A DNA stretch of 64,000 nucleotides from Rhodoligotrophos sp. CJ14 (GCF_038811545.1 NZ_CP133319.1:496001-560000); one strand, 5' to 3'; counted from the stretch's first letter, positions 1-9,567 are shown. Translations and numbers: made by a program. Notes: a model not told the origin generated them from the sequence alone.

Positions 1-1
1 C

Positions 2-982
2 AACGCCCATCTCGATGTGGTGCCGCCGGCCAATAGCCGGTTCTGGAGCCGTGATCCCTTCTCCGGCCATGTTGAGGGCGATTGGCTCTATGGCCGCGGC
101 GCCGGCGATATGAAGGCGGGCATGGCGGCCAATCTCTTCGCCTTGGATGCGCTTGAGGCTGCCGGCATTCACCTCAAGGGTGATGTGCATATCCAGTCCG
201 TCATCGAGGAAGAAATCACCGGCAATGGCGCCGCCATGGCCCTTGCGCGCGGACATAGGGCAGACGCGATCCTCATCCCGGAGCCCACGGACGAGCGCCT
301 GGTGCGCGCCAATGTTGGCGTCCTGAAATTCGCGGTCACCCTGCGCGGCGTTCCCGCCCACCCCCGCGATATCGGTTCAGGGATAAGCGCGATCGATGCC
401 GGCATGGCGATGATTGAGCATCTCAGGCGCCTGGAGGCGCGCTGGATCGTGGAGAAGCAGAAATACCCGCTCTTTGCCGATCTGGCCAACCCGATCGCGC
501 TCAATATCGGCACCTTCCAGGGCGGTGAATGGCAGGCATCGGTCTCCTGCGAATGCCGGCTCGAAGGACGAATGGGCTTTTATCCCGGTGAGGATGCGCG
601 CGCCCGCGCGAGGGAGTTCGAGCAATTTGTGGCTCAATGCGCGAGGGAAGATGCAAAGCTCGCCCGGGCCGAGCCGCAGGTTGAATGGATCGGCCATGTG
701 CATGGTGGCTATGAGCAGCCGCCCGGAACCGAGGCGGAAGCGGTTCTGCAGCACGCAGCCGAACTCGCTTTGGGCAAGCCCATTCCCGGTTATGTCATGA
801 GCGCCTACTTGGATGCCGCGATCTTCGCCCTGCACGCGGGCATGCCGGCCTTCACCTATGGACCGGTCGCCGAGAATGTCCACGGCATTGACGAGCGGGT
901 GAGCCTTTCATCCCTGCGCCGGGTGACCAAGATCATGGCCTTGTTCATTGCCGGCTGGTGCGGGGTTGCCGAGGGGGCATAA
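2..982 (+). CDS. M20-family deacylase/peptidase (3' part, start outside window)
   Basis: C-terminal part of a metal-dependent M20 (ArgE/DapE/CPG2) amidohydrolase. The frame is open from base 2, and the first residues, NAHLDVVPP, match the first metal-ligand motif (HxDVVP), so roughly the first 80-100 residues lie upstream. The GRGAGDMKAG block carries the second metal ligand (Asp), followed by the EEEITGNGA catalytic glutamate motif. A dimerisation domain follows, and the late ENVHGIDE histidine motif closes the active site. The family cleaves N-acyl or peptide bonds of acyl-amino acids; the substrate cannot be told from this sequence. The gene ends at TAA about 70 bp before a dispersed repeat. 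Confidence 0.85.
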   Translation, partial: NAHLDVVPPANSRFWSRDPFSGHVEGDWLYGRGAGDMKAGMAANLFALDALEAAGIHLKGDVHIQSVIEEEITGNGAAMALARGHRADAILIPEPTDERLVRANVGVLKFAVTLRGVPAHPRDIGSGISAIDAGMAMIEHLRRLEARWIVEKQKYPLFADLANPIALNIGTFQGGEWQASVSCECRLEGRMGFYPGEDARARAREFEQFVAQCAREDAKLARAEPQVEWIGHVHGGYEQPPGTEAEAVLQHAAELALGKPIPGYVMSAYLDAAIFALHAGMPAFTYGPVAENVHGIDERVSLSSLRRVTKIMALFIAGWCGVAEGA

Positions 983-1049
983 CCGGGCACCGTTTAGGAA
1001 TGGCGGGGATTCGCACCCCGCCAGCCATGCCTCTTCGACGGCTTACTCC

Positions 1050-1153
1050 AGAGCATTTCCGAGCGAAGTGGATATCGGTTCGCGTGAAGAAAACGCGACC
1101 AAGCAAGAACTTGAGACGCGGTTTCGCGATTCAAGGAAAGTGAAAATGCTCTA
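1050..1153. repeat. RIME-like intergenic repeat, copy 1 (full length)
   Basis: About 104 bp bounded by inverted termini AGAGCATTT and AAATGCTCT. Internal blocks GAGCGAAGTGGAT, TTCGCGTGAAGAAAA, GCGACCAAGCAAGA and GCGGTTTCGCGATTC recur at nine other places in the window. The right end provides the TAG stop codon of the CoA-transferase gene read on the minus strand. Confidence 0.85.
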
Positions 1154-2344
1154 AGCAACCGCTCCCTTCGCCCGCAGCCTGGCGAGCGCCTCATCGTCAA
1201 GCCCGAGCACATCCCGGAGGATGGCATCCGTATGTTCGCCGAGCCGCGGTGGCGCACTGGGCTTGCGCGTCGGCGTCCCCCGCAAATTCAGCGCGGGCGC
1301 GGGCAGCTTGAGCTTGCCGTGACGTTGATCCTCCACCTCTGCGAACATGCCCCGCTCGCGCGCTTCGGGCGCCTCGAACACCTCGAGCACCGTGCGGATC
1401 TGCCCGCCTGGCACGCCAGCGGCCTTGAGCGCCGCGAACCAGTCCGCTTTCGTCTTGGTCCGGAAGATGTCGCTGAGGATGGCCGCCAGCTCCGCGCGGT
1501 TCGAGGCGCGCCCATGGGCTGTTGCGAAACGCGGATCCTCGGCCAGATCAGGCTGATGGACCACCTTGCTGCACAGGGCTCGAAACTGCAGGTCGTTGCC
1601 CACTGCAACTGCAAAGCTGCCATCGCTTGCGGGAAAGACCTGGTAGGGCGCAACGGATGCATGCGCATTGCCATAGCGCTTCGGCGCCTTGCCCGTGGCA
1701 AGATAGCCCGAGGCCACATTGGCGAGCAGATTGACCGCGCTGTCGAGGAGCGCGATATCGATGAACTGTCCCTCCCCGGTCTTCTCGCGCACGATCAGGG
1801 CCGCAAGGATCGCCTGCACCGCATTCATGCCCGAGACGATGTCGCAGATCGCCACGCCGAGCTTCATGGGCTCGCCATCGACCTCGCCCGTGATGGACAT
1901 AAGGCCGCTCTCTGCCTGAATGGCAAAGTCATAGCCCGCCTCCTCCGCCCGCGAGCCGGTGCGGCCATAGCCGGAGATCGAGCAGTAAATGAGCCGCGGA
2001 TTGATCTTGCGCAGATCCTCATAGCCGAGCCCGAAGCGCTCGAGTGCGCCCTTGCGGAAATTCTCAACCACCACATCCGCCTTGGCGGCCATGTCCCGGA
2101 CCAGCTGCTGTCCTTCCGGATCGCGGAAATTCACCGCGATCGAGCGCTTCGAACGGTTGCAGCAGAGAAAATAGGTGCTCTCGCCATTGATATCGGGCGG
2201 CATCCAGGTGCGGGTGTCGTCCCCGGCGCCGGGGTTCTCGACCTTCCAGACATCCGCGCCGAGATCGGCAAGGGTTTGCGTACACCACGGCCCTGCAAGC
2301 ACACGCGATAGATCCAGAACCTTCAAACCTTCCAATGCCAACAT
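1151..2344 (-). CDS. CaiB/BaiF (class III) CoA-transferase
   Basis: 397-residue class III acyl-CoA transferase, full length for the family, which moves CoA between carboxylic acids through an aspartyl-CoA intermediate. The N-terminal LDLSRVLAGPWCTQTLADLGADV is the usual Rossmann entry. Asp168 in AICDIVSGM lies where the catalytic aspartate of formyl-CoA transferase and CaiB is found (about position 169). The start ATG is preceded by GAGGAAAG. The stop TAG belongs to repeat copy 1. Its neighbour on the same strand is a hotdog thioesterase, suggesting a shared acyl-CoA catabolic role, but the substrate is unknown. Confidence 0.9.
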   Translation of the reverse strand: MLALEGLKVLDLSRVLAGPWCTQTLADLGADVWKVENPGAGDDTRTWMPPDINGESTYFLCCNRSKRSIAVNFRDPEGQQLVRDMAAKADVVVENFRKGALERFGLGYEDLRKINPRLIYCSISGYGRTGSRAEEAGYDFAIQAESGLMSITGEVDGEPMKLGVAICDIVSGMNAVQAILAALIVREKTGEGQFIDIALLDSAVNLLANVASGYLATGKAPKRYGNAHASVAPYQVFPASDGSFAVAVGNDLQFRALCSKVVHQPDLAEDPRFATAHGRASNRAELAAILSDIFRTKTKADWFAALKAAGVPGGQIRTVLEVFEAPEARERGMFAEVEDQRHGKLKLPAPALNLRGTPTRKPSAPPRLGEHTDAILRDVLGLDDEALARLRAKGAVA

Positions 2345-2405
2345 CTTTCCTCGCTCCCCCTCCCTGGGGTTGAATACTGCGCGTGAGCCCTAGATGTCAT
2401 AAGAC

Positions 2406-2462
2406 AAGCATTTTCGCTGCGGAACCGATAACGGTTCGCGTGAAAAGAGCGAAAACCCTCTA
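2406..2462. repeat. RIME-like repeat, copy 2 (short, degenerate)
   Basis: Short derivative of the window's repeat: GCATTTTCG at one end, CGGTTCGCGTGAA inside, and CGAAAACCCTCTA at the other end. The right terminus supplies the TAG stop of the downstream minus-strand thioesterase gene, as in copies 1, 7 and 8. Confidence 0.6.
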
Positions 2463-2888
2463 GCTCTTCTCCTCGGGGAAAATGGTCCAGACACCGCTTG
2501 CTGAGACCACGACGCGTTCGCCGACCGTGCCGACCGCGCGCATGAAGACCAGCGAGCGGGCCCGGCGCATCACCTGTGGCCGGACGACCAGGAAATCATC
2601 CCGCTCGGCCTTGCCGATGAACTGTGTCTCGAACTGAATGGTCGCCTGCCGACGCTGCCCGTTATGCGCCCAGGACCCCATGGCCATCGCATGATCGAGC
2701 AGGGTCATCAGCATGCCGCCATGGACGACGCCATTGCGGTTGAGGTGTTTGTCCTTCACATGCAATGCGACGAGCAACTCATCGCCTTCCTGCTTGCGCC
2801 AGAGTGGGCCGGTGAGCTCGATATGGCCAGGCTCGCTGAACGGCTCCCAGCCTTCGCGCGATGGATCAAAGTCCTCTTGAGACATCAT
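2460..2888 (-). CDS. PaaI-family hotdog thioesterase
   Basis: 142-residue single-domain hotdog protein. The motif VVHGGMLMTLLDHAMA matches the HGGxxxxLxD signature of PaaI/YdiI-type acyl-CoA thioesterases, which hydrolyse aryl- or acyl-CoA to the free acid in the cytoplasm. Two adjacent ATG codons (2888 and 2885) follow GAGAGGGA; the second has the better ribosome-binding spacing, so the protein may be one residue shorter. It is read in the same direction as the CoA-transferase 115 bp downstream. The stop TAG is formed by repeat copy 2. Substrate unknown. Confidence 0.88.
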   Translation of the reverse strand: MMSQEDFDPSREGWEPFSEPGHIELTGPLWRKQEGDELLVALHVKDKHLNRNGVVHGGMLMTLLDHAMAMGSWAHNGQRRQATIQFETQFIGKAERDDFLVVRPQVMRRARSLVFMRAVGTVGERVVVSASGVWTIFPEEKS

Positions 2889-3046
2889 TCCCTCTCAACA
2901 TCACGGACCCCGTTGCTTAAGCCTTCAACGCCAGAAGGTCGAGACGAAAGACGAGGGTCTCGGATGCTTTTGCCGCGCGTTAGGATGACAGCTTGAGCGA
3001 TTCGCCAGCGCATCGCTCAAGGTGATGAGCAAGGCAGGTATACCCC

Positions 3047-3535
3047 ATGCAGATCGAACAGAGACTGGCGGAGCTTGGCATCGCGCTACCGATGCAGACG
3101 GCCGACGAGAAGGACTATTACGGCCAGAAATACGGGAAGATGCGGCCCTATTACCGATCTGGCGAGATCCTCTTCCTCTCCGGACACACAGCGGGCATGC
3201 GGGATGGCAAGGTGCTCTATCCCGGCGTGCTCGGCAAGGATGTCTCGATCGAGCAAGGCTATGAGGCTGCGCGGCTCACGGGTCTTAACTGTCTCGCCGG
3301 CATCAAGGAAGCGATCGGCGATCTCGACCGGGTGACGGGGCTCATACGCTCACTCAACTTCGTCGCCTGCGCGCCCGGCTTTACCGAACCGCATCTTGTC
3401 GCGAGCGGGCTTACGGATCTGTTTGCCGACGTCTTCGGGGAAGAGATCGGGGTTGGGCCACGCGCCACGATCGGCGTCACATCGCTCGCCGACAATTACT
3501 GCTTCGAGACCTGGATGACGGTGGCGGTTCGCTGA
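3047..3535 (+). CDS. RidA/YjgF-YER057c-UK114 family protein
   Basis: 162-residue member of the RidA superfamily, slightly longer than canonical RidA (about 130) because of an N-terminal helix, as in the YjgH-like subgroup. The core begins at RSGEILFLSGHTA and contains the AARLTGLNCLAGIKEAIGDLDRV helix and the late strand around GPRATIGVTSL. Arg in GPRATIGV corresponds to the arginine that binds carboxylate in active RidA enamine/imine deaminases, so deaminase activity is possible; many subfamily members remain uncharacterised. The gene stands alone between minus-strand genes, with AGGTATACCCC just before its ATG. Confidence 0.85.
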   Translation: MQIEQRLAELGIALPMQTADEKDYYGQKYGKMRPYYRSGEILFLSGHTAGMRDGKVLYPGVLGKDVSIEQGYEAARLTGLNCLAGIKEAIGDLDRVTGLIRSLNFVACAPGFTEPHLVASGLTDLFADVFGEEIGVGPRATIGVTSLADNYCFETWMTVAVR

Positions 3536-3600
3536 GCCGCCAGGCCCGTCGCGCCATGTTCGGGTTGGAGGCACTGGCATGGCCAGTGCTTCGGCTAACA

Positions 3601-3906
3601 TCAGTTCGATATCCAGGCTTCATCCTGGAGGAGCGACAGTGGGGGCTCGTCGTCATGCTCGCCTATCTCGCGCGGTTGTCGCGATGCAACCTCTTCAACG
3701 CTAGGCCGTCGCGAGCTGAATTTCTCGTCGGGTGTCCACGACCTTGGTTCCTCGGGATCAGGCCTCTCGACGGGACGATCGAATAGTCCTGACGTGTCTT
3801 CTGTGGCGGCCGTCAGAAGATCGTCCATCGTCAGCTTGGTCGCCTTCCCGGAATGGGTGTCATTGGCCTTGGACTTAGCGGTGTCGCCAGTCGGAAATTC
3901 AGACAT
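3601..3906 (-). CDS. Small acidic hypothetical protein
   Basis: About 101 residues, rich in Asp, Glu, Pro, Ser and Thr, with no signal peptide, membrane segment or recognised domain; it looks largely disordered. The start chosen is the ATG at 3906 (MSEFPTGDTAKSK), because GGAG lies nine bases upstream; a longer reading to 3939 would swallow that ribosome-binding site. It lies between RidA and ferredoxin reductase genes without close coupling. Function unknown. Confidence 0.55.
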   Translation of the reverse strand: MSEFPTGDTAKSKANDTHSGKATKLTMDDLLTAATEDTSGLFDRPVERPDPEEPRSWTPDEKFSSRRPSVEEVASRQPREIGEHDDEPPLSLLQDEAWISN

Positions 3907-4030
3907 TAGAACATCTCCACGACAAAATGAACGCCGCAAAGATCATCGGCTGGCAGGGCCTTACTTTGGCGAAAACCTGCAAACCACAGCCGTTTATACA
4001 ATCAGAACCCGGCACGGATGCCTGGAGCGC

Positions 4031-4804
4031 CTAGCGTTCGACGAAGGCCTTTTCGATGACATAGCTGCCGGGCTTGGAAAGCGCCCCTTCCTCGAAGCCG
4101 AGCCGGTCCATCAGCGCGCACATATCCTGGAGCACCGCAGGGCTGCCGCAGATCATGACCCTGTCTTCGGCGGGATTGAGCAGCGGCAGTCCTGTCTCCT
4201 CGGCAAAGGTGCCGGATTCGAGCAACTGCGTAACACGCCCCTTGCGGACGAATTCTTCGCGAGTGACGGTTGGATAATAGATCAACCGATCACCGATGAT
4301 CTCGCTGAGATACTCGTCACTGCGGACAGCTTCCACCGACAGGCGGCCGAATTCCAGCTCCTTCACGAAGCGGCAGCCATGGATCAGCACGACCATCTCG
4401 AAGCGTTCATAGACCTGCGGGTCCTTGATCACGCTGAGAAAGGGTGCGATGCCCGTGCCCGTCGACACGAGATAAAGCCGCTTGCCGGGGGTCAGCGCCG
4501 CCTGGACCAATGTGCCCGTTGGCTTGCCGCCCACCAGCACGTGATCGCCGACCTTGATCTGCTGCAGCCGCGAGGTGAGCGGCCCGTCCGGCACCTTGAT
4601 CGAGAAGAATTCAAGGCATTCCTCGTGATTGGCGCTGACGAGACTATAGGCTCGCAGCAATGGACGACCGTTCACCGGCAGGCCGATCATGACGAACTGG
4701 CCATTCTCGAAGCGGAAGCTCATATCCCGCGTGGTCTTGAAGCTGAAAAGCCGGTCCGTCCAGTGGCGAACCTCTATCACGGTCTGTGGGGCCGGTGCAG
4801 CCAT
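4031..4804 (-). CDS. fpr: Ferredoxin-NADP reductase
   Basis: 257-residue flavoenzyme of the bacterial FNR (Fpr) class, which exchanges electrons between NADP(H) and ferredoxin or flavodoxin. The FAD-binding motif RAYSLVSAN is at about 51-59, and the NADP-binding GTGIAPFLS at about 116-124. The CGSPAVLQDM block and the C-terminal tail ending VIEKAFVER are typical of the proteobacterial group, in which the tail stacks near the flavin. Single gene with ATG at 4804. In proteobacteria fpr is often linked to oxidative-stress control; no SoxR-type operator is evident here. Confidence 0.93.
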   Translation of the reverse strand: MAAPAPQTVIEVRHWTDRLFSFKTTRDMSFRFENGQFVMIGLPVNGRPLLRAYSLVSANHEECLEFFSIKVPDGPLTSRLQQIKVGDHVLVGGKPTGTLVQAALTPGKRLYLVSTGTGIAPFLSVIKDPQVYERFEMVVLIHGCRFVKELEFGRLSVEAVRSDEYLSEIIGDRLIYYPTVTREEFVRKGRVTQLLESGTFAEETGLPLLNPAEDRVMICGSPAVLQDMCALMDRLGFEEGALSKPGSYVIEKAFVER

Positions 4805-5086
4805 TCTGATGCGATCCCGTTGCCGACAGCAAAAACAAAGCCGTCCCGTTAGTTCACAAATGAGCCAAGGTCAACTCGCCGCGGCGCCGCTGGCACCCCA
4901 GCAACAGCCATATCTCGCTCTGCGAAATGCTTATCCGGTTGACCCCAAGCCCACGCTCATTCTTGCCGATCAGGCGCAGCACGGAGCGCGCATGACCTGG
5001 CCTCTGATTTTGTTGCGCCGCACCAAGAGTTCAAGCAGCGCCCTTCTGTATTGCAGGCTTTTCATTGTGAAATGGTTAGAGCAGTG

Positions 5087-5492
<406 letters not shown>

Positions 5493-5534
5493 ATCACCGC
5501 CTATACCACAAGATGAGGAGCATCCCGCAAGTTT

Positions 5535-6293
5535 TCAAAGGGAGCCGCCGGCCGGCAGCGCGTCATTGAGCCGCCGCAACGTCTCAATCGTCGAGACATC
5601 CGCGACGCCATCGACCCGCTCGGGCCGGAAATGTCGCTGAAACGCTGCCACCACATCCATGGTGCGCTGGTCAAAGCAACCGGTCTGATCAAGCCCATAG
5701 CCATAAGCGGCGAGCGCTCGCTGCAGGGCGAGCACCCCATCGCCCTTGTCCCCAAGGCGCAAGGATGGGCCTGCCGTGATCGGCTCAGGCGCAACCCAAT
5801 GACCGATTCCTGCTGCATGAAGCCGGGCCCAATCAAACTTCTCGCCCGGATCGATCTTGCGGCCAGGCGCAACGTCCGAATGGGCAAGCACCCCTGCGGG
5901 CGCGATCTGATGCCGCGAGAGAATGTCTTGGCAGAGCGCGATGACCGCCTTCATCTGCGCGTCGGGAAAGGGAGGATATCCCAGCTCGTGGCCGGGATTG
6001 TGGATCTCGATTCCGATCGAGAGGGAATTGATGTCGGTTTCGCCCCGCCAGGATGAAACCCCCGCATGCCAGGCGCGCTTGTCCTCCGGCACGAGCCGCG
6101 TGATCATTCCCGCCTCGTCCACGAGATAGTGAGACGAGACCTTTGCGTGCCCGTCGCACAGCCGTGCGCAGGCCGCCTCGGCACTATCCATGCCGGTATA
6201 ATGGAGAAGGAGGATCTTGACCGATATGCCCGCAGCGCGCGCCTCGAAATTGGGCGAGGGCCGATTGCGGATGATCAGTGGCGGCCGGGTCAC
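5535..6293 (-). CDS. N-acetylmuramoyl-L-alanine amidase, AmpD/AmiD type, with peptidoglycan-binding domain
   Basis: 252-residue Amidase_2 enzyme cleaving the lactyl-amide bond between MurNAc (or anhydroMurNAc) and the stem peptide. Zinc ligands are visible as His31 (LLLHYTG), His138 (AHSDVAPG) and Asp148 (KIDPG). Residues about 175-250 form a PG_binding_1 domain beginning LRLGDKGDGVLALQRAL. No signal peptide is seen, so it is probably the cytoplasmic AmpD-like recycling enzyme, though AmiD-like enzymes have the same domain order. The start is GTG, overlapping the upstream small membrane protein's TGA (GTGA), so the two are translationally coupled. Confidence 0.9.
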   Translation of the reverse strand: MTRPPLIIRNRPSPNFEARAAGISVKILLLHYTGMDSAEAACARLCDGHAKVSSHYLVDEAGMITRLVPEDKRAWHAGVSSWRGETDINSLSIGIEIHNPGHELGYPPFPDAQMKAVIALCQDILSRHQIAPAGVLAHSDVAPGRKIDPGEKFDWARLHAAGIGHWVAPEPITAGPSLRLGDKGDGVLALQRALAAYGYGLDQTGCFDQRTMDVVAAFQRHFRPERVDGVADVSTIETLRRLNDALPAGGSL

Positions 6294-6637
6294 TGGGCGC
6301 CGGAACCCCGCTTGGCGAGAGCCGCGATGGACCAGATCGGCTCGTCAATCTCGAGCCCGCGCTCGAGCCGCTTCTCCACGTGCCAGTTCCGCAAGGCCAC
6401 CCAGACCGTGATCCACAGGCTGGGCAATGACAACAGGATGAACACGGTCAAGGGCAGCCAGCTCGGCAACCCGAACAATCCTTGCAGCGACCAGCAAAGG
6501 GCTGCCGCCATGGTTTCAAGCGAGACGAGCGCCATGCAGGCTATGCCGAACGTGGAGGCGGCGCGCAGCGTCGGCGAGCTTGCAAGCTCCGCGTGATGTT
6601 CCTCCATCGGTGCAGACGGATTTGATCCGGTTGGCAT
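6290..6637 (-). CDS. Small two-helix membrane protein
   Basis: 115 residues with two predicted membrane segments, about 27-51 (STFGIACMALVSLETMAAAL region) and 58-82 (WLPLTVFILLSLPSLWITVW region), followed by a charged cytoplasmic tail WHVEKRLERGLEIDEP. No family recognised. The start ATG follows GAGG 11 bases upstream. It overlaps the AmpD-like amidase by four bases, so it may assist or be co-regulated with murein recycling; this is inference from gene order only. Confidence 0.7.
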   Translation of the reverse strand: MPTGSNPSAPMEEHHAELASSPTLRAASTFGIACMALVSLETMAAALCWSLQGLFGLPSWLPLTVFILLSLPSLWITVWVALRNWHVEKRLERGLEIDEPIWSIAALAKRGSGAQ

Positions 6638-6757
6638 CGTGCAAAATTCCTCGTCGCTGGCTCATTCCGCCAAGTCTGCAGTCCCATTATCCGCGAAGAC
6701 CTGGGAATGCGCGCTTCGCCCGGATCTTTGGCGCAATCTGGCCAGGAAGTAAAGTAA

Positions 6758-6808
6758 ATGGCGGCCCGCTCTGCCCTGCTCAGTTGAGCAGGGAGGCCAG
6801 GCCGCCAT
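6758..6808 (-). terminator. Double-stem hairpin 3' of clpA
   Basis: Nested inverted repeat: outer 9-bp stem (6758-6766 with 6800-6808, ATGGCGGCC/GGCCGCCAT) enclosing a second 9-bp stem (6774-6782 with 6785-6793, CCCTGCTCA/TGAGCAGGG). It starts 12 bases past the clpA stop and is followed on the minus strand by TTTACTTTAC, so it probably terminates clpSA transcription, although the T-run is imperfect. Confidence 0.65.
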
Positions 6809-6820
6809 AGGTGTCATGCG

Positions 6821-9232
6821 TCAATCGGTCAGCACTGGCACCTTCGGCTTGCTGTCGCCGCTGCCATCGGGGCCGGATTTGGGCTTCCGCCGTGCCGAGC
6901 CGCCGCCCTTGCCTTTGCCCTCCCCGGGCTCGGGCGGTGCAGCCATCTCCTGTTCGCGGGAGAGATATTCAAAGGCGAGCGACGAGCTGCCATTCTCATC
7001 CCGCTTGAGGGTGACGCGGACCGTGCCGCCGCCGGAAAGCTTGCCGAACAAAACCTCGTCCGCCAGCGGCTGCTTGATGTATTTCTGAATGACCCGTGCG
7101 AGCGGACGTGCCCCGAAGAGCTCGTCATAGCCTTCCTTGGCCAGCCAGTCCGCCGCCTCGCTCGACAGCTCGATATTGACCTGCCGATCGGCAAGCTGCG
7201 CCTCAAGCTGCAGCACGAACTTCTCGACCACCTGCCGCACAACCTCTGCCGGCAGATTGCTGAACGGGATGATCGCATCAAGGCGGTTGCGGAATTCCGG
7301 CGAGAACAGCCGGTTGATCGCTTCCGAATCCTCGCCCTCGCGCTTCTCCCGGGTGAACCCGATCGGCGCCTTCGCGAGATCGGCCGCGCCCGCATTGGTG
7401 GTCATGATCAGGATCACATTCCGGAAGTCGACCGACTTGCCATTGTGATCCGTGAGCTTGCCATGATCCATCACCTGCAACAGGATGTTGAACAGGTCCG
7501 GATGGGCCTTCTCAATCTCGTCCAACAGCAGCACCGTATGCGGGTGCTGGTCGACCCCATCGGTCAGCAGGCCGCCCTGGTCGAACCCCACATAACCGGG
7601 AGGCGCGCCGATCAGCCGCGATACGGAATGGCGTTCCATATATTCCGACATGTCGAAGCGGAGCAGGTTCACGCCCAGCAGGCTTGCCAGCTGCTTGGCG
7701 ACTTCCGTCTTGCCCACGCCGGTTGGGCCTGAGAACAGATAGCAGCCGATCGGCTTGTCCGGCTCGCGCAGGCCGGCACGCGACAGCTTGATCGCGGATG
7801 CCAGCGCATCGATCGCCTGATCCTGTCCAAACACGACCCGCTTGAGGTCTTCCGCCAAGTCCTTCAGCAGAATGGCATCATCGCGCGACACCGACTTGGG
7901 TGGGATGCGGGCCATCTTCGCGATGGTCTCCTCGACCTCCTTCACGCCGATGGTGCGCTTGCGCTTGGATTCCGGCAGCAGCATCTGCGAGGCACCGGTC
8001 TCATCGATCACATCGATCGCCTTATCCGGCAGCTTGCGGTCATTGATGTAGCGGGCCGAGAGCTCAACCGCCGTGCGCACCGCTTCCGCGGTATAGCGGA
8101 CGCCGTGGAACTCCTCGAAATAGGGCTTGAGCCCCTTGAGGATCTTGACCGCGTCCTCGACCGTCGGCTCGCTCACATCGATCTTCTGGAACCGCCGCAC
8201 CAGCGCGCGATCCTTCTCGAAATGCTGCCGGTACTCCTTATAGGTGGTCGAGCCCATGCAGCGCAGCGAGCCCCCGGCGAGCGCCGGCTTGAGCAGGTTG
8301 GACGCATCCATCGCGCCGCCCGAGGTTGCACCGGCGCCGATCACCGTATGGATCTCGTCGATGAACATGATGGCGCCGGGATAGCGCTCGATCTCCTTGA
8401 TGACCGCCTTGATACGCTCCTCGAAATCACCGCGATATCGCGTGCCCGCGAGCAGCGTGCCCATGTCCAGCTGGAAGATCGTGCAGTTTTTCAGGACCTC
8501 CGGCACCTGGCCATTGACGATCTTGCGGGCGAGCCCCTCGGCGATCGCCGTTTTGCCAACCCCGGGATCGCCCACGAACAGCGGATTGTTCTTCTGGCGC
8601 CGGCAGAGAACCTGGATCGTGCGGCGGACCTCTTCCTCGCGACCGATCAGCGGATCGATGCGCCCCTCCTCAGCCTTTCGGTTGAGATTGACGCAGTAGG
8701 CTTCAAGCGCGTCGTTGCCGCCCTTCACGTTGGCCTCGCCTTCATCGGCCGGCTCCTGCTCACCACGAACTGTCCTGGGTTCGGACGTCCCCGGCCGCTT
8801 GCCGATACCATGCGAAATATAGTTGACTGCATCGTAGCGCGTCATGTCCTGCTCTTGCAGGAAAAACGCCGCATGGCTCTCCCGTTCCGCAAAGATAGCG
8901 ACGAGGACATTCGCGCCTGTCACCTCTTCGCGACCGGAGGACTGCACATGGATGACCGCGCGCTGGATGACCCTTTGGAAACCCGCCGTGGGTTTGGATT
9001 CCACCCCGTGCTCGACCACGAGATTGGCGAGCTCCGTATCGATATAGCTTTCGAGATTGCGGCGCAGCAGGTCGAGATCCACATTGCAGGCGCGCATGAC
9101 TGCGGCTGAATCTTTGTCGTCGACCAGAGCGAGCAGCAAGTGTTCGAGCGTGGCATATTCGTGATGCCGCTCATTTGCGAGAGCCAGGGCCCTATGGAGG
9201 GCCTGCTCGAGGCTGCGTGAGAAACTGGGCAC
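6821..9232 (-). CDS. clpA: ATP-dependent Clp protease ATP-binding subunit ClpA
   Basis: Hexameric AAA+ unfoldase that feeds substrates to ClpP and takes N-degron substrates from ClpS. It has an N domain (SLEQALHRALALANERHHEY), D1 with Walker A GDPGVGKTAIAEG and Walker B IMFIDEIHT, D2 with Walker A GPTGVGKTEVA and Walker B VLLLDEIEKAHPD, and an IGF ClpP-docking loop in APIGFTREK. The C-terminus has a Gly/Lys/Ser-rich extension of about 45 residues. I prefer the GTG at 9232: AAGGAG lies 11 bases upstream, and the protein then begins PSFSRSLEQAL, like other ClpA. An ATG at 9262 would overlap clpS by 22 bases. Confidence 0.95.
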   Translation of the reverse strand: MPSFSRSLEQALHRALALANERHHEYATLEHLLLALVDDKDSAAVMRACNVDLDLLRRNLESYIDTELANLVVEHGVESKPTAGFQRVIQRAVIHVQSSGREEVTGANVLVAIFAERESHAAFFLQEQDMTRYDAVNYISHGIGKRPGTSEPRTVRGEQEPADEGEANVKGGNDALEAYCVNLNRKAEEGRIDPLIGREEEVRRTIQVLCRRQKNNPLFVGDPGVGKTAIAEGLARKIVNGQVPEVLKNCTIFQLDMGTLLAGTRYRGDFEERIKAVIKEIERYPGAIMFIDEIHTVIGAGATSGGAMDASNLLKPALAGGSLRCMGSTTYKEYRQHFEKDRALVRRFQKIDVSEPTVEDAVKILKGLKPYFEEFHGVRYTAEAVRTAVELSARYINDRKLPDKAIDVIDETGASQMLLPESKRKRTIGVKEVEETIAKMARIPPKSVSRDDAILLKDLAEDLKRVVFGQDQAIDALASAIKLSRAGLREPDKPIGCYLFSGPTGVGKTEVAKQLASLLGVNLLRFDMSEYMERHSVSRLIGAPPGYVGFDQGGLLTDGVDQHPHTVLLLDEIEKAHPDLFNILLQVMDHGKLTDHNGKSVDFRNVILIMTTNAGAADLAKAPIGFTREKREGEDSEAINRLFSPEFRNRLDAIIPFSNLPAEVVRQVVEKFVLQLEAQLADRQVNIELSSEAADWLAKEGYDELFGARPLARVIQKYIKQPLADEVLFGKLSGGGTVRVTLKRDENGSSSLAFEYLSREQEMAAPPEPGEGKGKGGGSARRKPKSGPDGSGDSKPKVPVLTD

Positions 9233-9240
9233 TGGGCCGA

Positions 9241-9567
9241 TCACTCCTTTTCCATCGTGCATTGCAGCGGGTGTTGGTGCTGGCGCGCGAACTCCATGAC
9301 CTGCGTCACCTTCGTCTCCGCCACCTCATAGGTGTATACCCCGCACAGACCGACGCCCTTTTGGTGGACATGCAGCATAATGCGCGTGGCATCCTCCCGC
9401 CCTTTGCCGAAAAACCTCTCCAGGACATGGACGACGAACTCCATCGGCGTGTAGTCGTCGTTCAGAAGAAGAACCTTGTACATGCTCGGTTTCTTCGTCC
9501 GCGTCCTGGTTCGCGTGACGACACCGCTCTGGCCGTCTTCCCGGTTGCCAAAATTGCCCGTCGACAT
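9241..9567 (-). CDS. clpS: ATP-dependent Clp protease adaptor ClpS
   Basis: 108-residue adaptor that delivers N-end-rule substrates to ClpA. The core [22 protein letters not shown] carries the N-degron pocket residues (Asn-Asp, Thr-Pro-Met), and the [25 protein letters not shown] segment is the conserved second half. The N-terminal 27 residues are a flexible, Arg/Thr-rich tail (TRTRTRTKK), the part known to engage ClpA. The start is ATG at 9567. The last codons, AAG GAG TGA, also serve as the ribosome-binding site for clpA, tying the two genes in translation. Confidence 0.94.
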   Translation of the reverse strand: MSTGNFGNREDGQSGVVTRTRTRTKKPSMYKVLLLNDDYTPMEFVVHVLERFFGKGREDATRIMLHVHQKGVGLCGVYTYEVAETKVTQVMEFARQHQHPLQCTMEKE

